From Veillonellaceae bacterium (GTDB taxonomy: Bacteria; Bacillota; Negativicutes; Veillonellales; Dialisteraceae), in the NCBI GenBank assembly GCA_025992895.1, contig DAJPGA010000001.1:1805001-1869000 (forward strand): a stretch of DNA of 64,000 bases, written 5' to 3'. Position 1 is the first letter of the stretch. Each line of letters starts with the position of its first letter. A model generated the notes under the pieces. That model was not told where the DNA came from, made no database searches, and saw only the letters and a list, made by a program, of their open reading frames with translations. The translations under genes and the position numbers were made by a program. Positions 1-8,618 of the stretch are shown one piece after another.

Positions 1-1328
1 TCTCCTGCATAAAAACGCCAGCGAAGTTTTCTGGTGTCAATTCTCTTGGAATTCTCCCCTTTTTCAGCAGCTTCCAGGAATTCCTGCTTTCCCGCTCCTA
101 CTTCCGGTCCTTTATAAAGATACATTCTGGCAAGGACTGCCCAGGAATCGGCATCTCCGGCCTCAGCAGCTTTCTTGTATAATTCTTCTGCCTTTTTAAG
201 CTGCTCAATGTAAATATTCCAAAGTTCCTTATCTTCTTTATTTCTATGTGCCTGTCCGGAAAGACGGGAAACAGAGCGCATGACAGGCATCGCCTGCATG
301 GTGTAGTAGGAAATCAGGTCCTTCCTGCACTCTTCGCTCCCGGCTTCAGCGCCTTTTCTTAAATAATACAGACGCTTTTCCTGATCCCCATCCACATAGG
401 ATGTCTCCGCCAGAACACGGTATGCTTCGAGGCATCCAAGCGATCCGGCTTCTTCCAGGTACTCCACGGCGCGCTCTTTCCCTTTTTTGCTTCTTGCTGA
501 GCGGAGCGATGATACCCCCGCATGGAGATAGACCTGTGCGGCCTCTGCTTTTCCTCTTTCAATGCCTCTCCGATATGCTTCCATGTACCAGTATACTGAC
601 TGCTTCATATTCCTGTAAACACCCATGCCTAAATCATACAGGTGTCCCAGGCGCATGCACGCCGTCGCTCTTCCATGATCAGCCGCCTGCCGGAAGAGGA
701 TAGCAGCCCTCTTGACATTAATTTCCGTACCAAAACCATGAAGGAAAGCAAGTCCTGCTCTTTCCATGCATTCCCCGTCGCCGCGCATGGCGCCCTGCAG
801 ATAATATGACAGAGCCTTCTTGTCATCACGAAGGCTCGTAACTGCAAATCTGTCATAGGCCCCTACACTGTAAAGCTGTCCTAATTTGGCATAGGACTGG
901 TACAGATTCCCTTCTGCAGCCGCCATGAACCAGTTGACAGCGATATCCCTGACCTCTTCGGAGCGCAGTGCATCCGGCATCATCAATTTGCCTGCCTTGT
1001 AAGCGCCGCGCGGAAGCCCCAGCCGGTAAGCTTCTGCATAATAGCCAAAAGCTGCCTGGATATCCTTCCGTCCCGTGTCACCGTATTCACTGATTTTTCC
1101 CAGATAAATACAGCTTTCTGCATGACCGCGGCCGGCCAGCAGCTGGAAAGCCTGCTCTGCCTTCTTATACTCTTTTTCATCAAAAAAGTGGACGCCCAGT
1201 TTGTAAAGAAGGCTCACTGCAGCGCGGTCTCCCTGAACGACTGCCTTGGTCAGGTGCTCCAAAGCCTTGTCATATGATCGTATCTTAAGATACTGTTTCC
1301 CCAGTCGTAAATCTTCGGTGCTCTTCAT
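1..1328 (-). CDS. Sel1-repeat (TPR-like) protein, C-terminus off the left edge
   Basis: The frame is open from an ATG at 1328 to the window edge, giving about 442 residues with no stop, so the C-terminus is missing. The translation is a run of helical repeats of about 36 residues with the Sel1 pattern, a small/aromatic residue followed by Y-x-x-A-A/G: for example YYAEAYRLG, WFMAAAEGN, YYLQGAMRG, LFRQAADHG and WYMEAYRRG. Sel1 repeats are a TPR relative used as protein-binding scaffolds. No signal peptide or membrane segment is visible at the N-terminus, so a cytoplasmic location is likely. The partner and role cannot be read from the sequence. No clear Shine-Dalgarno was picked out, so the exact start is moderately certain. 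Confidence 0.8.
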   Translation of the reverse strand, partial: MKSTEDLRLGKQYLKIRSYDKALEHLTKAVVQGDRAAVSLLYKLGVHFFDEKEYKKAEQAFQLLAGRGHAESCIYLGKISEYGDTGRKDIQAAFGYYAEAYRLGLPRGAYKAGKLMMPDALRSEEVRDIAVNWFMAAAEGNLYQSYAKLGQLYSVGAYDRFAVTSLRDDKKALSYYLQGAMRGDGECMERAGLAFLHGFGTEINVKRAAILFRQAADHGRATACMRLGHLYDLGMGVYRNMKQSVYWYMEAYRRGIERGKAEAAQVYLHAGVSSLRSARSKKGKERAVEYLEEAGSLGCLEAYRVLAETSYVDGDQEKRLYYLRKGAEAGSEECRKDLISYYTMQAMPVMRSVSRLSGQAHRNKEDKELWNIYIEQLKKAEELYKKAAEAGDADSWAVLARMYLYKGPEVGAGKQEFLEAAEKGENSKRIDTRKLRWRFYAG

Positions 1329-1483
1329 TGCTTTCGCTCTCCTTGTGTTGGTTTACTTGCAAGCCAATACCTTGAAACGGCACCACTTTGCAGAATTCTG
1401 CTCTTTTTATTTATTGTACCACGGAAAAAGTGCAATTGAATGAAGGTTAGTATTGCAGTCTTTTTCCAAAATGGCCTCGGGCA

Positions 1484-1524
1484 ATAAAAAAAGCTATGAT
1501 CGGATAATTCCAATCACAGCTTTT
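1484..1524 (-). terminator. Intrinsic terminator of thioredoxin gene
   Basis: A 12-bp stem (1489-1500 with 1513-1524, one G-T pair) is followed on the minus strand by a T-run. It lies 11 nt past the thioredoxin stop. Confidence 0.8.
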
Positions 1525-1534
1525 CTGGTTTTTA

Positions 1535-1852
1535 TTACTTGGAGTTCTTTTCGATAAACTCTTTGAGCTGCGGATAACCTACTGTGCCGTATCCAATGAT
1601 GCGGTCCTTCGGCTGTCCGTCATGGAAGTAAATCAGAGTCGGAATGGTTTCCACTTCATAACGTTTTGTGATTTCTTCATCGACATCGCAGTTGAGGCCG
1701 TAAATCGGCTGGCTGATTTCTTCGGAAAGTTTTTCAACCATTGGGCGCAGGCGGCGGCAGTATCCGCACCATGGTGCGCTGAAACCGAGAATGACATCGC
1801 CCTTTGCGATAACCTGATCAATGTTTTCTGTTCCTGTAATTGGCTGTATCAT
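1535..1852 (-). CDS. Thioredoxin-family protein
   Basis: This 105-residue protein has the usual size of a single-domain thioredoxin. The redox motif WCGYC is at residues 28-32 (Cys29 and Cys32), followed by the helix RRLRPMVEKL. The cis-proline loop is ETIPTL. The Gly-Tyr pair between the cysteines differs from the Gly-Pro of classical TrxA, so the redox potential and partner may differ and the gene symbol is left blank. The start is an ATG with GAAGGAG at good spacing. It stands alone between the Sel1 gene and tmRNA with its own terminator, so it is probably a single-gene unit working in cytoplasmic disulfide reduction. Confidence 0.9.
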   Translation of the reverse strand: MIQPITGTENIDQVIAKGDVILGFSAPWCGYCRRLRPMVEKLSEEISQPIYGLNCDVDEEITKRYEVETIPTLIYFHDGQPKDRIIGYGTVGYPQLKEFIEKNSK

Positions 1853-1962
1853 AATTTTCTCCTTCTTCCCGAAAGGGAACTTACATTTCTATTGTGAGTT
1901 CATTATATCTTACATATTGATTTTTGTCAATGTTTAGATACAATGATCTTTTTTGTAACAAA

Positions 1963-1987
1963 AAAGCGGATCATCACGATCCGCTTT
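1963..1987 (-). terminator. Terminator of tmRNA
   Basis: GCGGATC at 1966-1972 pairs with GATCCGC at 1978-1984, extended by A-T pairs, and is followed on the minus strand by a T-run. Confidence 0.85.
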
Positions 1988-1993
1988 GGTTTT

Positions 1994-2338
1994 TGGTGGA
2001 GATGAGGGGAGTCGAACCCCTGTCCAAAAAGCCTGTCCCATAAATTTCTCCGAGTGCAGTTACTGTTTTAGAGTTTAAGCAAAGTATCGTACAGGAACAA
2101 ACTGCCTTTGCCGATTCCAGAATTAGTTTTCCGCAGAAGTCCCGGACTTCCTTCATTGGTATCCTATTGGTTGATGTCAGCCTGAGGTCATAGGAAAACG
2201 CCAGGGGACATTAGCAGATTAAGCTGCTAAAGCAAAATCACGTTTTGCGTTTAAGTTTTTTCACCGTTTAACGGGGTAGATGAAATCCCGACTCGCTGTT
2301 TATGAACCAGAATCTCCTGTCGAAACCGGTACATCCCC
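1994..2338 (-). ncRNA. ssrA: tmRNA (ribosome rescue RNA)
   Basis: This one-piece tmRNA is about 345 nt long. The 5' end GGGGATG pairs with CATCTCC just before the 3' ACCA (one G-U), and the tRNA-like domain is visible as the TTCGACT loop near the 3' end. The tag frame ends at a TAA at 2219-2221 and reads A-K-R-D-F-A-L-A-A if GCA at 2246-2248 is the resume codon. The ALAA end is the normal protease-recognised tail. The resume codon is inferred, because upstream in-frame codons are also open. Together with SmpB (not in this window) it frees stalled ribosomes and marks the nascent chain for proteolysis. Confidence 0.95.
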
Positions 2339-2357
2339 AAAAGTTAGGTACTTAGCT

Positions 2358-2386
2358 ATTGTACGAGATAATTCTCCAATTGTCAA
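2358..2386 (-). promoter_or_regulatory. Promoter of tmRNA
   Basis: Minus strand: TTGACA at 2381-2386, a 17-nt spacer, then TACAAT at 2358-2363. This predicts a start about 10 nt upstream of the mature 5' end, leaving a short leader for RNase P to remove. Confidence 0.85.
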
Positions 2387-2408
2387 AGATTATATTTAAT
2401 TTCTTCTA

Positions 2409-3359
2409 TTATTTGATGATATCACGGTAAGCGGGTCTTCCGCCCATGCCTTCTGCGGATGCGGCCGCATCAAGCACTGCGAGGCGTACAGCTTCCTCCG
2501 CCAGATATCCTACTGTATCGATGGTTGTCTTTACTTCCCCGGACGCCATGGTAAAGAGAGTATCTCCGTCCATGGATGTATGGACAGGGCGGATCGAGCG
2601 GGCCAGCCCGTCGTGAGCCATGGTAGAAACCATCCGGCATTCCGTCTTTGTCAGATCTGCATTCGTGATGATGCATCCAATGGAAGTATTTCCACCCATA
2701 TTTCTTTCATATCCTTCAAGCGTCAGCCTGTGTGAGGAAATAATGGTACGATCATCATCTGCCAGAGCTCCTGCCAGGATCTTATCCTGATCATAGATTT
2801 CTCCGCATGCATTGACTGCCATATAGGCGCCTACAGCCAGTCCGTCCGGAAGGATGATTTCAGCATATCCTGCACCGCTTTTCATGGCATGTTCAAATCC
2901 GGTAAGTTTTCCGACAGATGCCCCCGTTCCTGCGCCATAACATCCAACGGGGAAATCCGTCCCGGCTGCGGATGCTGCCTTGATTCCCATTTCAAGATCC
3001 GGGAATGCATGCGGATCACCTATGGAAAGATCAAAAAGAACTGCTCCGCAGACAATCGGTACAGCCGAATCACCGACCGGAAATCCGATTCCCTGTTCTG
3101 CCAGGTATCTCATGACGCCTGAATCGGCTTCAAGGCCGAAGGCTGATCCTCCGGATAATACGACAGCATGAATTTTCTGCACGGTTTTTTCCGGACTCAA
3201 AAGGTCTGTTTCCCTTGTTCCCGGAGCGCATCCCCTCACGTCAACGCCGGCAGCGGCGCCATCTTCAGGCGCCAGAAAAACTGTCACGCCCGTAAGGCCT
3301 TCCCTGTCTTCTGCTGTACCGATTTTAAATCCCGGAACATGTGTTGTTCTGATATCCAT
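2409..3359 (-). CDS. P1 (DmpA/S58) family peptidase
   Basis: The product has about 316 residues and belongs to the P1/S58 family, in which a precursor cleaves itself before an internal Ser/Thr that then acts as N-terminal nucleophile. The self-cleavage region is visible as GGNTSIGCIITNA in the C-terminal third. The glycine-rich N-terminal half has VVLSGGSAFGLEA. Known members are aminopeptidases acting on D-amino acid or beta-linked peptides, but the substrate here is unknown. Translation can start at a TTG at 3362 or the ATG at 3359. The ATG is preferred because AAAGGAGGAG lies upstream and it overlaps the rluD stop as TGATG, indicating translational coupling. It is the last gene of lspA-rluD-peptidase. 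Confidence 0.88.
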   Translation of the reverse strand: MDIRTTHVPGFKIGTAEDREGLTGVTVFLAPEDGAAAGVDVRGCAPGTRETDLLSPEKTVQKIHAVVLSGGSAFGLEADSGVMRYLAEQGIGFPVGDSAVPIVCGAVLFDLSIGDPHAFPDLEMGIKAASAAGTDFPVGCYGAGTGASVGKLTGFEHAMKSGAGYAEIILPDGLAVGAYMAVNACGEIYDQDKILAGALADDDRTIISSHRLTLEGYERNMGGNTSIGCIITNADLTKTECRMVSTMAHDGLARSIRPVHTSMDGDTLFTMASGEVKTTIDTVGYLAEEAVRLAVLDAAASAEGMGGRPAYRDIIK

Positions 3360-4285
3360 CAAAGCTCCTCCTTTCCAGCAATCTCAAGACAGCGCAGCAT
3401 ATCTTCAGGCACCGGTGCTTCAAAATGCATGGCTTCCCCCGTTACCGGATGATGAAGATCGAGGAAACGGGAATGGAGCGCCTGTCCCTCAATCGGGAAC
3501 GCATCCTTTTTCCATCCATATAAGGGATCATTCACAACCGGGTGTCCTATGTGCGCCATATGAACACGAATCTGGTGTGTCCTGCCTGTCTCAAGGCGGC
3601 ATTCAATCCAGGAATAATGAGGCATGAATTCAAGGACACGGAAATGCGTCACTGCAGGTTTCCCGGTCTTTGGCTGCACGTCCCACTTCATGCGGTCCTT
3701 TGTGCTTCTGCCAAGAGGGAAACGGATGACGCCTGCATTTCCTTCCATTTGTCCGTGGACGAGCGCCACGTAGATCCTCTGCGCTTCATGCGTGGCAATT
3801 TCCTCTTTCAGGACAGGAAATGCCCTGGCAGACTTGGCCACGACCATGACACCGGACGTATCCTTGTCCAGGCGGTGAACAATGCCCGGGCGAAGCGGAT
3901 CCTCGCATGCTTCAAAAAGTTTCGGCCCGCAATGGTACAAAAGTGCATTGACAAGCGTATGGTCCGGATTGCCTGAACCGGGGTGGATGACCATGCCGCG
4001 AGCCTTGTTGATGACCATCATGTCATCATCCTCATATAAAATGTCGATCGGAATATCCTGAGGGATGATTTCCAGTTCTTTCTTCTCTTCCCAGCTAAAG
4101 GAAATCTCATCTCCCGTGCGGACATGGTAATTCGGCCGGATCATCTTATCCGGAGAGAGAATGGCGCCGCCTTCTTTGATCCATTTCTGCACTTCTGCGC
4201 GGGACAGGCCGGATCTGTCCTTCAAAAAGTTATCAAGCCTCAGTCCATTTTCACTTTCACTTACTGTATATACGTTTTTACCCAT
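3359..4285 (-). CDS. rluD: RluD/RluA-family 23S rRNA pseudouridine synthase
   Basis: The 308-residue protein has an N-terminal S4-like RNA-binding segment (about residues 10-70: LRLDNFLKDRSGLSRAEVQ) followed by the RluA catalytic core. The family motif HRLDKDTSG carries the catalytic Asp. The late motif TGRTHQIRVHMAHIG is also present. The family converts uridines in 23S rRNA to pseudouridine; RluD acts on the helix 69 sites, but RluA-type paralogues look alike, so the exact target is inferred. The start is the ATG at 4285, overlapping the lspA stop as TAATG with GGAGAAAAG upstream. An upstream in-frame extension of 16 residues is not conserved in the family. It lies downstream of lspA, a common Firmicute arrangement. 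Confidence 0.9.
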   Translation of the reverse strand: MGKNVYTVSESENGLRLDNFLKDRSGLSRAEVQKWIKEGGAILSPDKMIRPNYHVRTGDEISFSWEEKKELEIIPQDIPIDILYEDDDMMVINKARGMVIHPGSGNPDHTLVNALLYHCGPKLFEACEDPLRPGIVHRLDKDTSGVMVVAKSARAFPVLKEEIATHEAQRIYVALVHGQMEGNAGVIRFPLGRSTKDRMKWDVQPKTGKPAVTHFRVLEFMPHYSWIECRLETGRTHQIRVHMAHIGHPVVNDPLYGWKKDAFPIEGQALHSRFLDLHHPVTGEAMHFEAPVPEDMLRCLEIAGKEEL

Positions 4286-4716
4286 TAGTCTTTTCTCCAA
4301 AAATATAAAACGATCAAAGCCACGCCTACGCAAATGGCAATATCAGCCACATTGAATATCGGCCATATCCTGAAATCAAAAAAGTCAACGACTCCGCCAA
4401 TCCTGACACGATCGATGGCATTCCCCAGGGCACCTCCTAAAAGGAGACCGACCCCTGCCGAAAAATAAACCGGTTTGGCAGGTATGCGGCTTCTAAATAT
4501 GAAGAATGCCACATAGAGTACAACAACAATGCCAAGGAAGAACCATTCCTGATGCGGAAATATGCCAAAGGCGGCTCCCGGATTGATGATGTATGTCAAA
4601 TGGAAGACATTCCTGATGAGCGGAATGGTCTCTCCCAGTTCCATATTTCCTTGAACGATCAGTTTCACAATCTGATCCAAGACGGCCGTCAGGCCCGCAA
4701 TAACCAATGTCAGCAT
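4285..4716 (-). CDS. lspA: Lipoprotein signal peptidase (signal peptidase II)
   Basis: LspA removes the signal peptide of prolipoproteins after lipidation of the +1 cysteine, in the cytoplasmic membrane. At 143 residues it is slightly shorter than the E. coli enzyme. Four membrane segments are predicted. The conserved blocks are visible: LDQIVKL near residue 13, NPGAAFG at 45-51, GNAIDRV with catalytic Asp102, and FNVADIAI with catalytic Asp125. It is the first gene of a tightly overlapped three-gene unit with rluD and a P1 peptidase. No separate promoter was picked out with confidence. Confidence 0.95.
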   Translation of the reverse strand: MLTLVIAGLTAVLDQIVKLIVQGNMELGETIPLIRNVFHLTYIINPGAAFGIFPHQEWFFLGIVVVLYVAFFIFRSRIPAKPVYFSAGVGLLLGGALGNAIDRVRIGGVVDFFDFRIWPIFNVADIAICVGVALIVLYFWRKD

Positions 4717-4775
4717 AAAACCCTCCTGTTTTGTTTCATTATATCATATGCGGCCCTTCCATATTTTCACAGGCA

Positions 4776-4808
4776 TAATAAAACAGCACCGGATATTTCC
4801 GATGCTGT
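4776..4808 (-). terminator. Terminator of the G5/3D protein gene
   Basis: ACAGCACCGG at 4783-4792 pairs with CCGATGCTGT at 4799-4808 (one G-T), followed on the minus strand by TTTTATT. Confidence 0.8.
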
Positions 4809-4833
4809 CCCATTTTAAAATGAATCAATAGAA

Positions 4834-5811
4834 TCAATAGTTGACGAATACTTCCACGTCTCTTCTGCCAAAGCTGTAGCATTCCTGGAATGTGTCCATA
4901 CAGAGGTCGATGCGGTTTCCCACGATGGCTCCGCCTGTATCAGCAGCGACTGCTTCCCCGTAATTAGGAATAAACACCTTGGAACCAAGAGGAATGACGC
5001 TTGGATCAACGGCAACGGTGCCATGTCCGGCTTTCGTTCCGGTTGCTGTTATACCATAGCCGTCTCCGTCACTTGGATGATAAGCGCTGGCATGCATGGT
5101 TGTCACCCAGCCCACAGCGCCTTCCGGATTTCCCGTTTTAGCCATGCCGGGTGTTCCCCTGCTGATGACGTTTGAACGGATGATGTTCGTTTTGATTACT
5201 TTGCCGCCAGAAAGAATTTCTTCTACTTCGACTTCTCTCTTTCCCGGTGTTCCTTCCTGAACAACGACTGTTGCATCAGAAGGAAGGCCGCCGTCGTACC
5301 ATTTTCTATATGTGACGGGCATCGTTTCCGTACGCTTTACCCTTTTCACTGTATATGGCACAACATGGATCTGCATGCCGCTCTTAACCTTCGTCATGCC
5401 GTCTTCCATCGGCATCATCTTCTTCCAGTTATAGCCTGCATCGTCCACTACGCCCTGGACCGTCTGCTGCGTCGTATAAACGACTCTGGATTTGCCATCT
5501 TCGATGATGGTTACAGGAACCGCTCTTTCAACAACAACCATAGAACCGTTGCTGACTTCATCTGTACTGGTCCAGTACTTGTCATAAGAATTGAGAGAAA
5601 CATCAAGATCGCTGAGCACTCTCTTGAAACTGGTAGCATTCGTCGTAATGACTTGTTTTCCTTTTTCATCGTAAACGGTAACGACCTTCGCTTCGTCAGC
5701 GTTTCCGAATCCGAAAGCTGCCAGAGCCATATCTGTCTGACTGAAAGCAGCAATCAAAAGGAGAGAACCTGCTATTGTTCTTTTTGCCTTAATGAGTGTT
5801 GAAGTTTTCAT
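4834..5811 (-). CDS. Secreted G5 and 3D domain cell-wall protein
   Basis: This 325-residue protein has a signal peptide (about residues 1-31, basic start, hydrophobic core, A-L-A end). After it come a DUF348-like segment (about 42-85), a second similar segment, a G5 domain (about 150-230) and a C-terminal 3D domain (about 240-325). The three aspartates that name the 3D domain are seen in AVDPSVIPLG, ADTGG and NRIDLCMDT. Related proteins (Rpf/YocH/YabE types) are peptidoglycan-active, often lytic transglycosylase-like, so a role in wall turnover is likely but not shown. It is a single-gene unit with its own promoter and terminator, and the Shine-Dalgarno is AGGAGA. Confidence 0.85.
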   Translation of the reverse strand: MKTSTLIKAKRTIAGSLLLIAAFSQTDMALAAFGFGNADEAKVVTVYDEKGKQVITTNATSFKRVLSDLDVSLNSYDKYWTSTDEVSNGSMVVVERAVPVTIIEDGKSRVVYTTQQTVQGVVDDAGYNWKKMMPMEDGMTKVKSGMQIHVVPYTVKRVKRTETMPVTYRKWYDGGLPSDATVVVQEGTPGKREVEVEEILSGGKVIKTNIIRSNVISRGTPGMAKTGNPEGAVGWVTTMHASAYHPSDGDGYGITATGTKAGHGTVAVDPSVIPLGSKVFIPNYGEAVAADTGGAIVGNRIDLCMDTFQECYSFGRRDVEVFVNY

Positions 5812-5833
5812 AAATCTATCTCCTATGGCGTTA

Positions 5834-5861
5834 ATTCTATCATAGGTAGACTTTTTGTCAA
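5834..5861 (-). promoter_or_regulatory. Promoter of the G5/3D protein gene
   Basis: Minus strand: TTGACA at 5856-5861, a 16-nt spacer, then TAGAAT at 5834-5839, about 20 nt before the start codon. Confidence 0.75.
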
Positions 5862-6380
5862 ATTACGGATAGTTGACAATATTATAAGTTGTGTTTTATA
5901 TAGATTTTATCTGATTTTATTATGAAATTATCACCAGATAAAAATGTATCTATTTTGGCTAGTATTCTATATAAGATTTTATGTTTTACCAGTATTTACC
6001 GCGTATTTTAGCATCCTTTAATTGTCAATTATGTCTATTGCAAAAAGACATTTGAGAAATATTAGAAAAATCCTTACTTAAAATCAGTAGATTTTATCGT
6101 ATTTTCTTCCCTGTCAGCTGCAATTAGCACCACTAATTGTTAACCACTTCCTTTCCCCTCCTGATTTTCGAGATAGCCCTTTTTTGTCCCATTTTTTAAC
6201 AAATCGCGATTTTTCTATGTCTATTTTTGGTGCCCAAGTGGGAAATTTTATCAAAAAATTCGATTTTGATATAGTCTCATTCCCAAAATAGAACGTTTTT
6301 AAAAATAAAAGTGGAAAATTTAAACTTTTTCCACTCAGAAAGGACATGTCCACATCCCGTGGAAAGCCCATAATTTCACA
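5862..6380. other. AT-rich intergenic stretch without a supported gene
   Basis: About 520 bases lie between the ppk1 terminator and the promoter of the 3D protein. The stretch is very AT-rich with many A/T runs. An 85-codon open frame on the minus strand (6114-6371) has no convincing ribosome site and low-complexity content, so I do not call it. No RNA motif was recognised. Confidence 0.6.
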
Positions 6381-6413
6381 TAAAAATGACCCTGACGATA
6401 TCCATCAGGGTCA
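6381..6413 (-). terminator. Terminator of ppk1
   Basis: TGACCCTGA at 6387-6395 pairs perfectly with TCAGGGTCA at 6405-6413, followed on the minus strand by TTTTTA. Confidence 0.85.
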
Positions 6414-6441
6414 CATTTATGAACTTATCTTAAATTTTGCA

Positions 6442-8616
6442 TCAATCCTTGGAAGATCCGAAAACAGGAACGTAAGGTTCCATTTTCTGAGCCAGTGTCA
6501 TTTCTGCTTCCTGGTCTCTCTCTTCTGCTATTTTCTGGAATTCAGCCTGTGCACCCACTTTGTTTTCCGGTGCCACTTCCTTGATCCACATACCGTCGGA
6601 CTGCATGATATGCGCCTTCTGGTTATCATTGAGTTCAAGAGTTACCATCTTCTTGAGTCTTTCGCAAAGTTCAGCATCCTTGACCGGAATCATAAGTTCT
6701 ACGCGGTCATTCAGGTTTCTTGGCATCCAGTCGGCGCTGCCGATATAGAATTCTTCGCGGCCGCCGTTTTCAAACCAGAATACACGGCTGTGTTCGAGGA
6801 ATCTTCCGACAAGGCTCCTGACCGTAATATTATCGCTGATGCCGGGGATCCCCGGTATCAGGACGCAGATGCCGCGGACAATGAGTTCGATCTTGACGCC
6901 TGCTCTGGACGCTTCATAAAGTTTGGCAATGATTTCCTTATCAAGAAGAGAATTCATCTTTGCAACGATTCGTGCATTTTCCCCCTGCAGGGCAAAGGAT
7001 ATTTCACGGTCAATGAGTTCCACGCAGCGTTCTCTGAGATTAATCGGCGCTACGATAAAGGAATCCCAGATCGGCGGATCCGAGTAACCGGACAGCAGGT
7101 TGAAGAATGCAGATGCATCGCTTCCGAAGTGATCATTGCAGGTGAAGATGCCAAGGTCCGTATACAGCTTGGCTGTCGATGCATTGTAGTTGCCCGTTGC
7201 TACATGGACATAGCGGCGGATGCCGTCTTTTTCGCGGCGGATGACAAGCGTACACTTGGAATGAGTCTTGAGGCCTACAAGGCCGTAAATAACGTGAGCA
7301 CCTGCTTTTTCAAGACGTCTTGCCATAAGGATGTTGTTGGCTTCATCAAAGCGGGCCTTGACTTCCATGAGGACTGTGACCTGCTTGCCATTCTGCGCTG
7401 CTTTTTCAAGCGCCTGGATGATCGGGCTCGATGAGCTGACGCGGTACAGTGTCTGCTTGATAGCCAGCACGTCTTTATCTGCGGCAGCTTCTGCCACGAA
7501 ATTAACGACAGAATCGTCAAAGGATTCATACGGCAGATGAACCATGAGATCTTTCTGGCGGATCATGTCGAATATATTGGTCTTTCCTTCTTTTTCAAGC
7601 TGGATCATCGACCATGGATGATGCGGATGGGCTTCCGGATAGCGGAGATGATCATACCCCTTGATACCGCAGAAGGAGAAGAATACTGTCATGTCCAGAG
7701 GGCCGTCAATCTCATACATGTCTTCCTTTTCAAGATTCATTTCAGAAGTCATGAAGCGGCGCATAAAGCGGCTCGTGCCCTTTTCGAACTCGATTCTGAC
7801 GGCTTCGCCTCTCTGTCTTTTCTTCAGCTGGCGTTCTACTTCGACAACGAGATCCTGTGCATCTTCTTCATCTATATAAAGATCGGCATCGCGGGTAAGT
7901 CTGAAAGGTCTTGCTTCCAAAAGGTCATAGCCGATGAAGAAACGTGTCGCATAATAACGGATGACCTGTTCCAGGAAAATGAAATCATGTCTTCCCGGGA
8001 TGTCCTTATTATCCGGAAGGCGGATAATGCGCGGCAGCACGGAAGGAACAGGAACGATGGCAGTCTTGATATCAATATCATTCTCTTCATCCTGCGTCAT
8101 GTCCCTTTCATTTCTTTCCAGCAGCATGGCAAGGTTCAGGCTCTTGGATGCAAGGAACGGGAATGGATGGGAAGAGTCGACAGCCATAGGTGTCACTACC
8201 GGGAATATCTCGCGTTCGAAATATTCTTCCAGCCATCTTTTCTGTTCAGGAGAAGCTTCATCCGGATGAATGAAGTACAGTCCTTCACTTTCAAGTTCCT
8301 GCAGAAGGACTTTCAAATATCTGTACTGGCGGGCAACGAGCTTCTGGCATACGTCAGAAATTCCTTCCAGCTGTTCTTCCGGCGTCATGTTGGCAATATC
8401 TCTTCTCTTGACGCCATTTTCCTTCTGGTGCTTCAATCCGGCCACGCGGATCATGAAAAATTCATCCAGGTTCGAACTGGTAATCGCAAGAAATTTTAAT
8501 TTTTCCAGAAGAGGATTATTCGCATCGACTGCTTCCTGCAGTACTCTTCTGTTGAATTGCAGCCACGACAGCTCCCGGTTCAGATAATACCGGTGGTCTC
8601 TAACATCTACGTCCAT
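6442..8616 (-). CDS. ppk1: Polyphosphate kinase 1
   Basis: PPK1 reversibly transfers the gamma phosphate of ATP to growing polyphosphate through a phosphohistidine. The 724-residue length is normal. The N-domain motif RELSWLQFNRRVLQEA is at residues 13-28. The PLD-like C-terminal domains carry THSKCTLVIRR, with the histidine expected to be phosphorylated, and HVATGNYNA. GGREEFYIGSADWMPRNL is also recognisable. GGAGGTAG sits just before the ATG. It lies 2 nt after a Ppx/GppA-like gene and has a terminator, so the two form a polyphosphate operon. A second intact Ppx/GppA gene is divergently placed at 10745. The enzyme is probably peripheral to the inner membrane, as in other bacteria. Confidence 0.96.
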   Translation of the reverse strand: MDVDVRDHRYYLNRELSWLQFNRRVLQEAVDANNPLLEKLKFLAITSSNLDEFFMIRVAGLKHQKENGVKRRDIANMTPEEQLEGISDVCQKLVARQYRYLKVLLQELESEGLYFIHPDEASPEQKRWLEEYFEREIFPVVTPMAVDSSHPFPFLASKSLNLAMLLERNERDMTQDEENDIDIKTAIVPVPSVLPRIIRLPDNKDIPGRHDFIFLEQVIRYYATRFFIGYDLLEARPFRLTRDADLYIDEEDAQDLVVEVERQLKKRQRGEAVRIEFEKGTSRFMRRFMTSEMNLEKEDMYEIDGPLDMTVFFSFCGIKGYDHLRYPEAHPHHPWSMIQLEKEGKTNIFDMIRQKDLMVHLPYESFDDSVVNFVAEAAADKDVLAIKQTLYRVSSSSPIIQALEKAAQNGKQVTVLMEVKARFDEANNILMARRLEKAGAHVIYGLVGLKTHSKCTLVIRREKDGIRRYVHVATGNYNASTAKLYTDLGIFTCNDHFGSDASAFFNLLSGYSDPPIWDSFIVAPINLRERCVELIDREISFALQGENARIVAKMNSLLDKEIIAKLYEASRAGVKIELIVRGICVLIPGIPGISDNITVRSLVGRFLEHSRVFWFENGGREEFYIGSADWMPRNLNDRVELMIPVKDAELCERLKKMVTLELNDNQKAHIMQSDGMWIKEVAPENKVGAQAEFQKIAEERDQEAEMTLAQKMEPYVPVFGSSKD

Positions 8617-8618
8617 AG

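Noticed and set aside
6114..6371. 85-codon minus-strand frame in the AT-rich gap
   Set aside because: No ribosome site, no domain, and composition matches random AT-rich DNA.
6346..7434. 362-codon open frame on the plus strand
   Set aside because: It lies antisense to ppk1, has no ribosome site and no recognisable domain; it is a codon-bias shadow.
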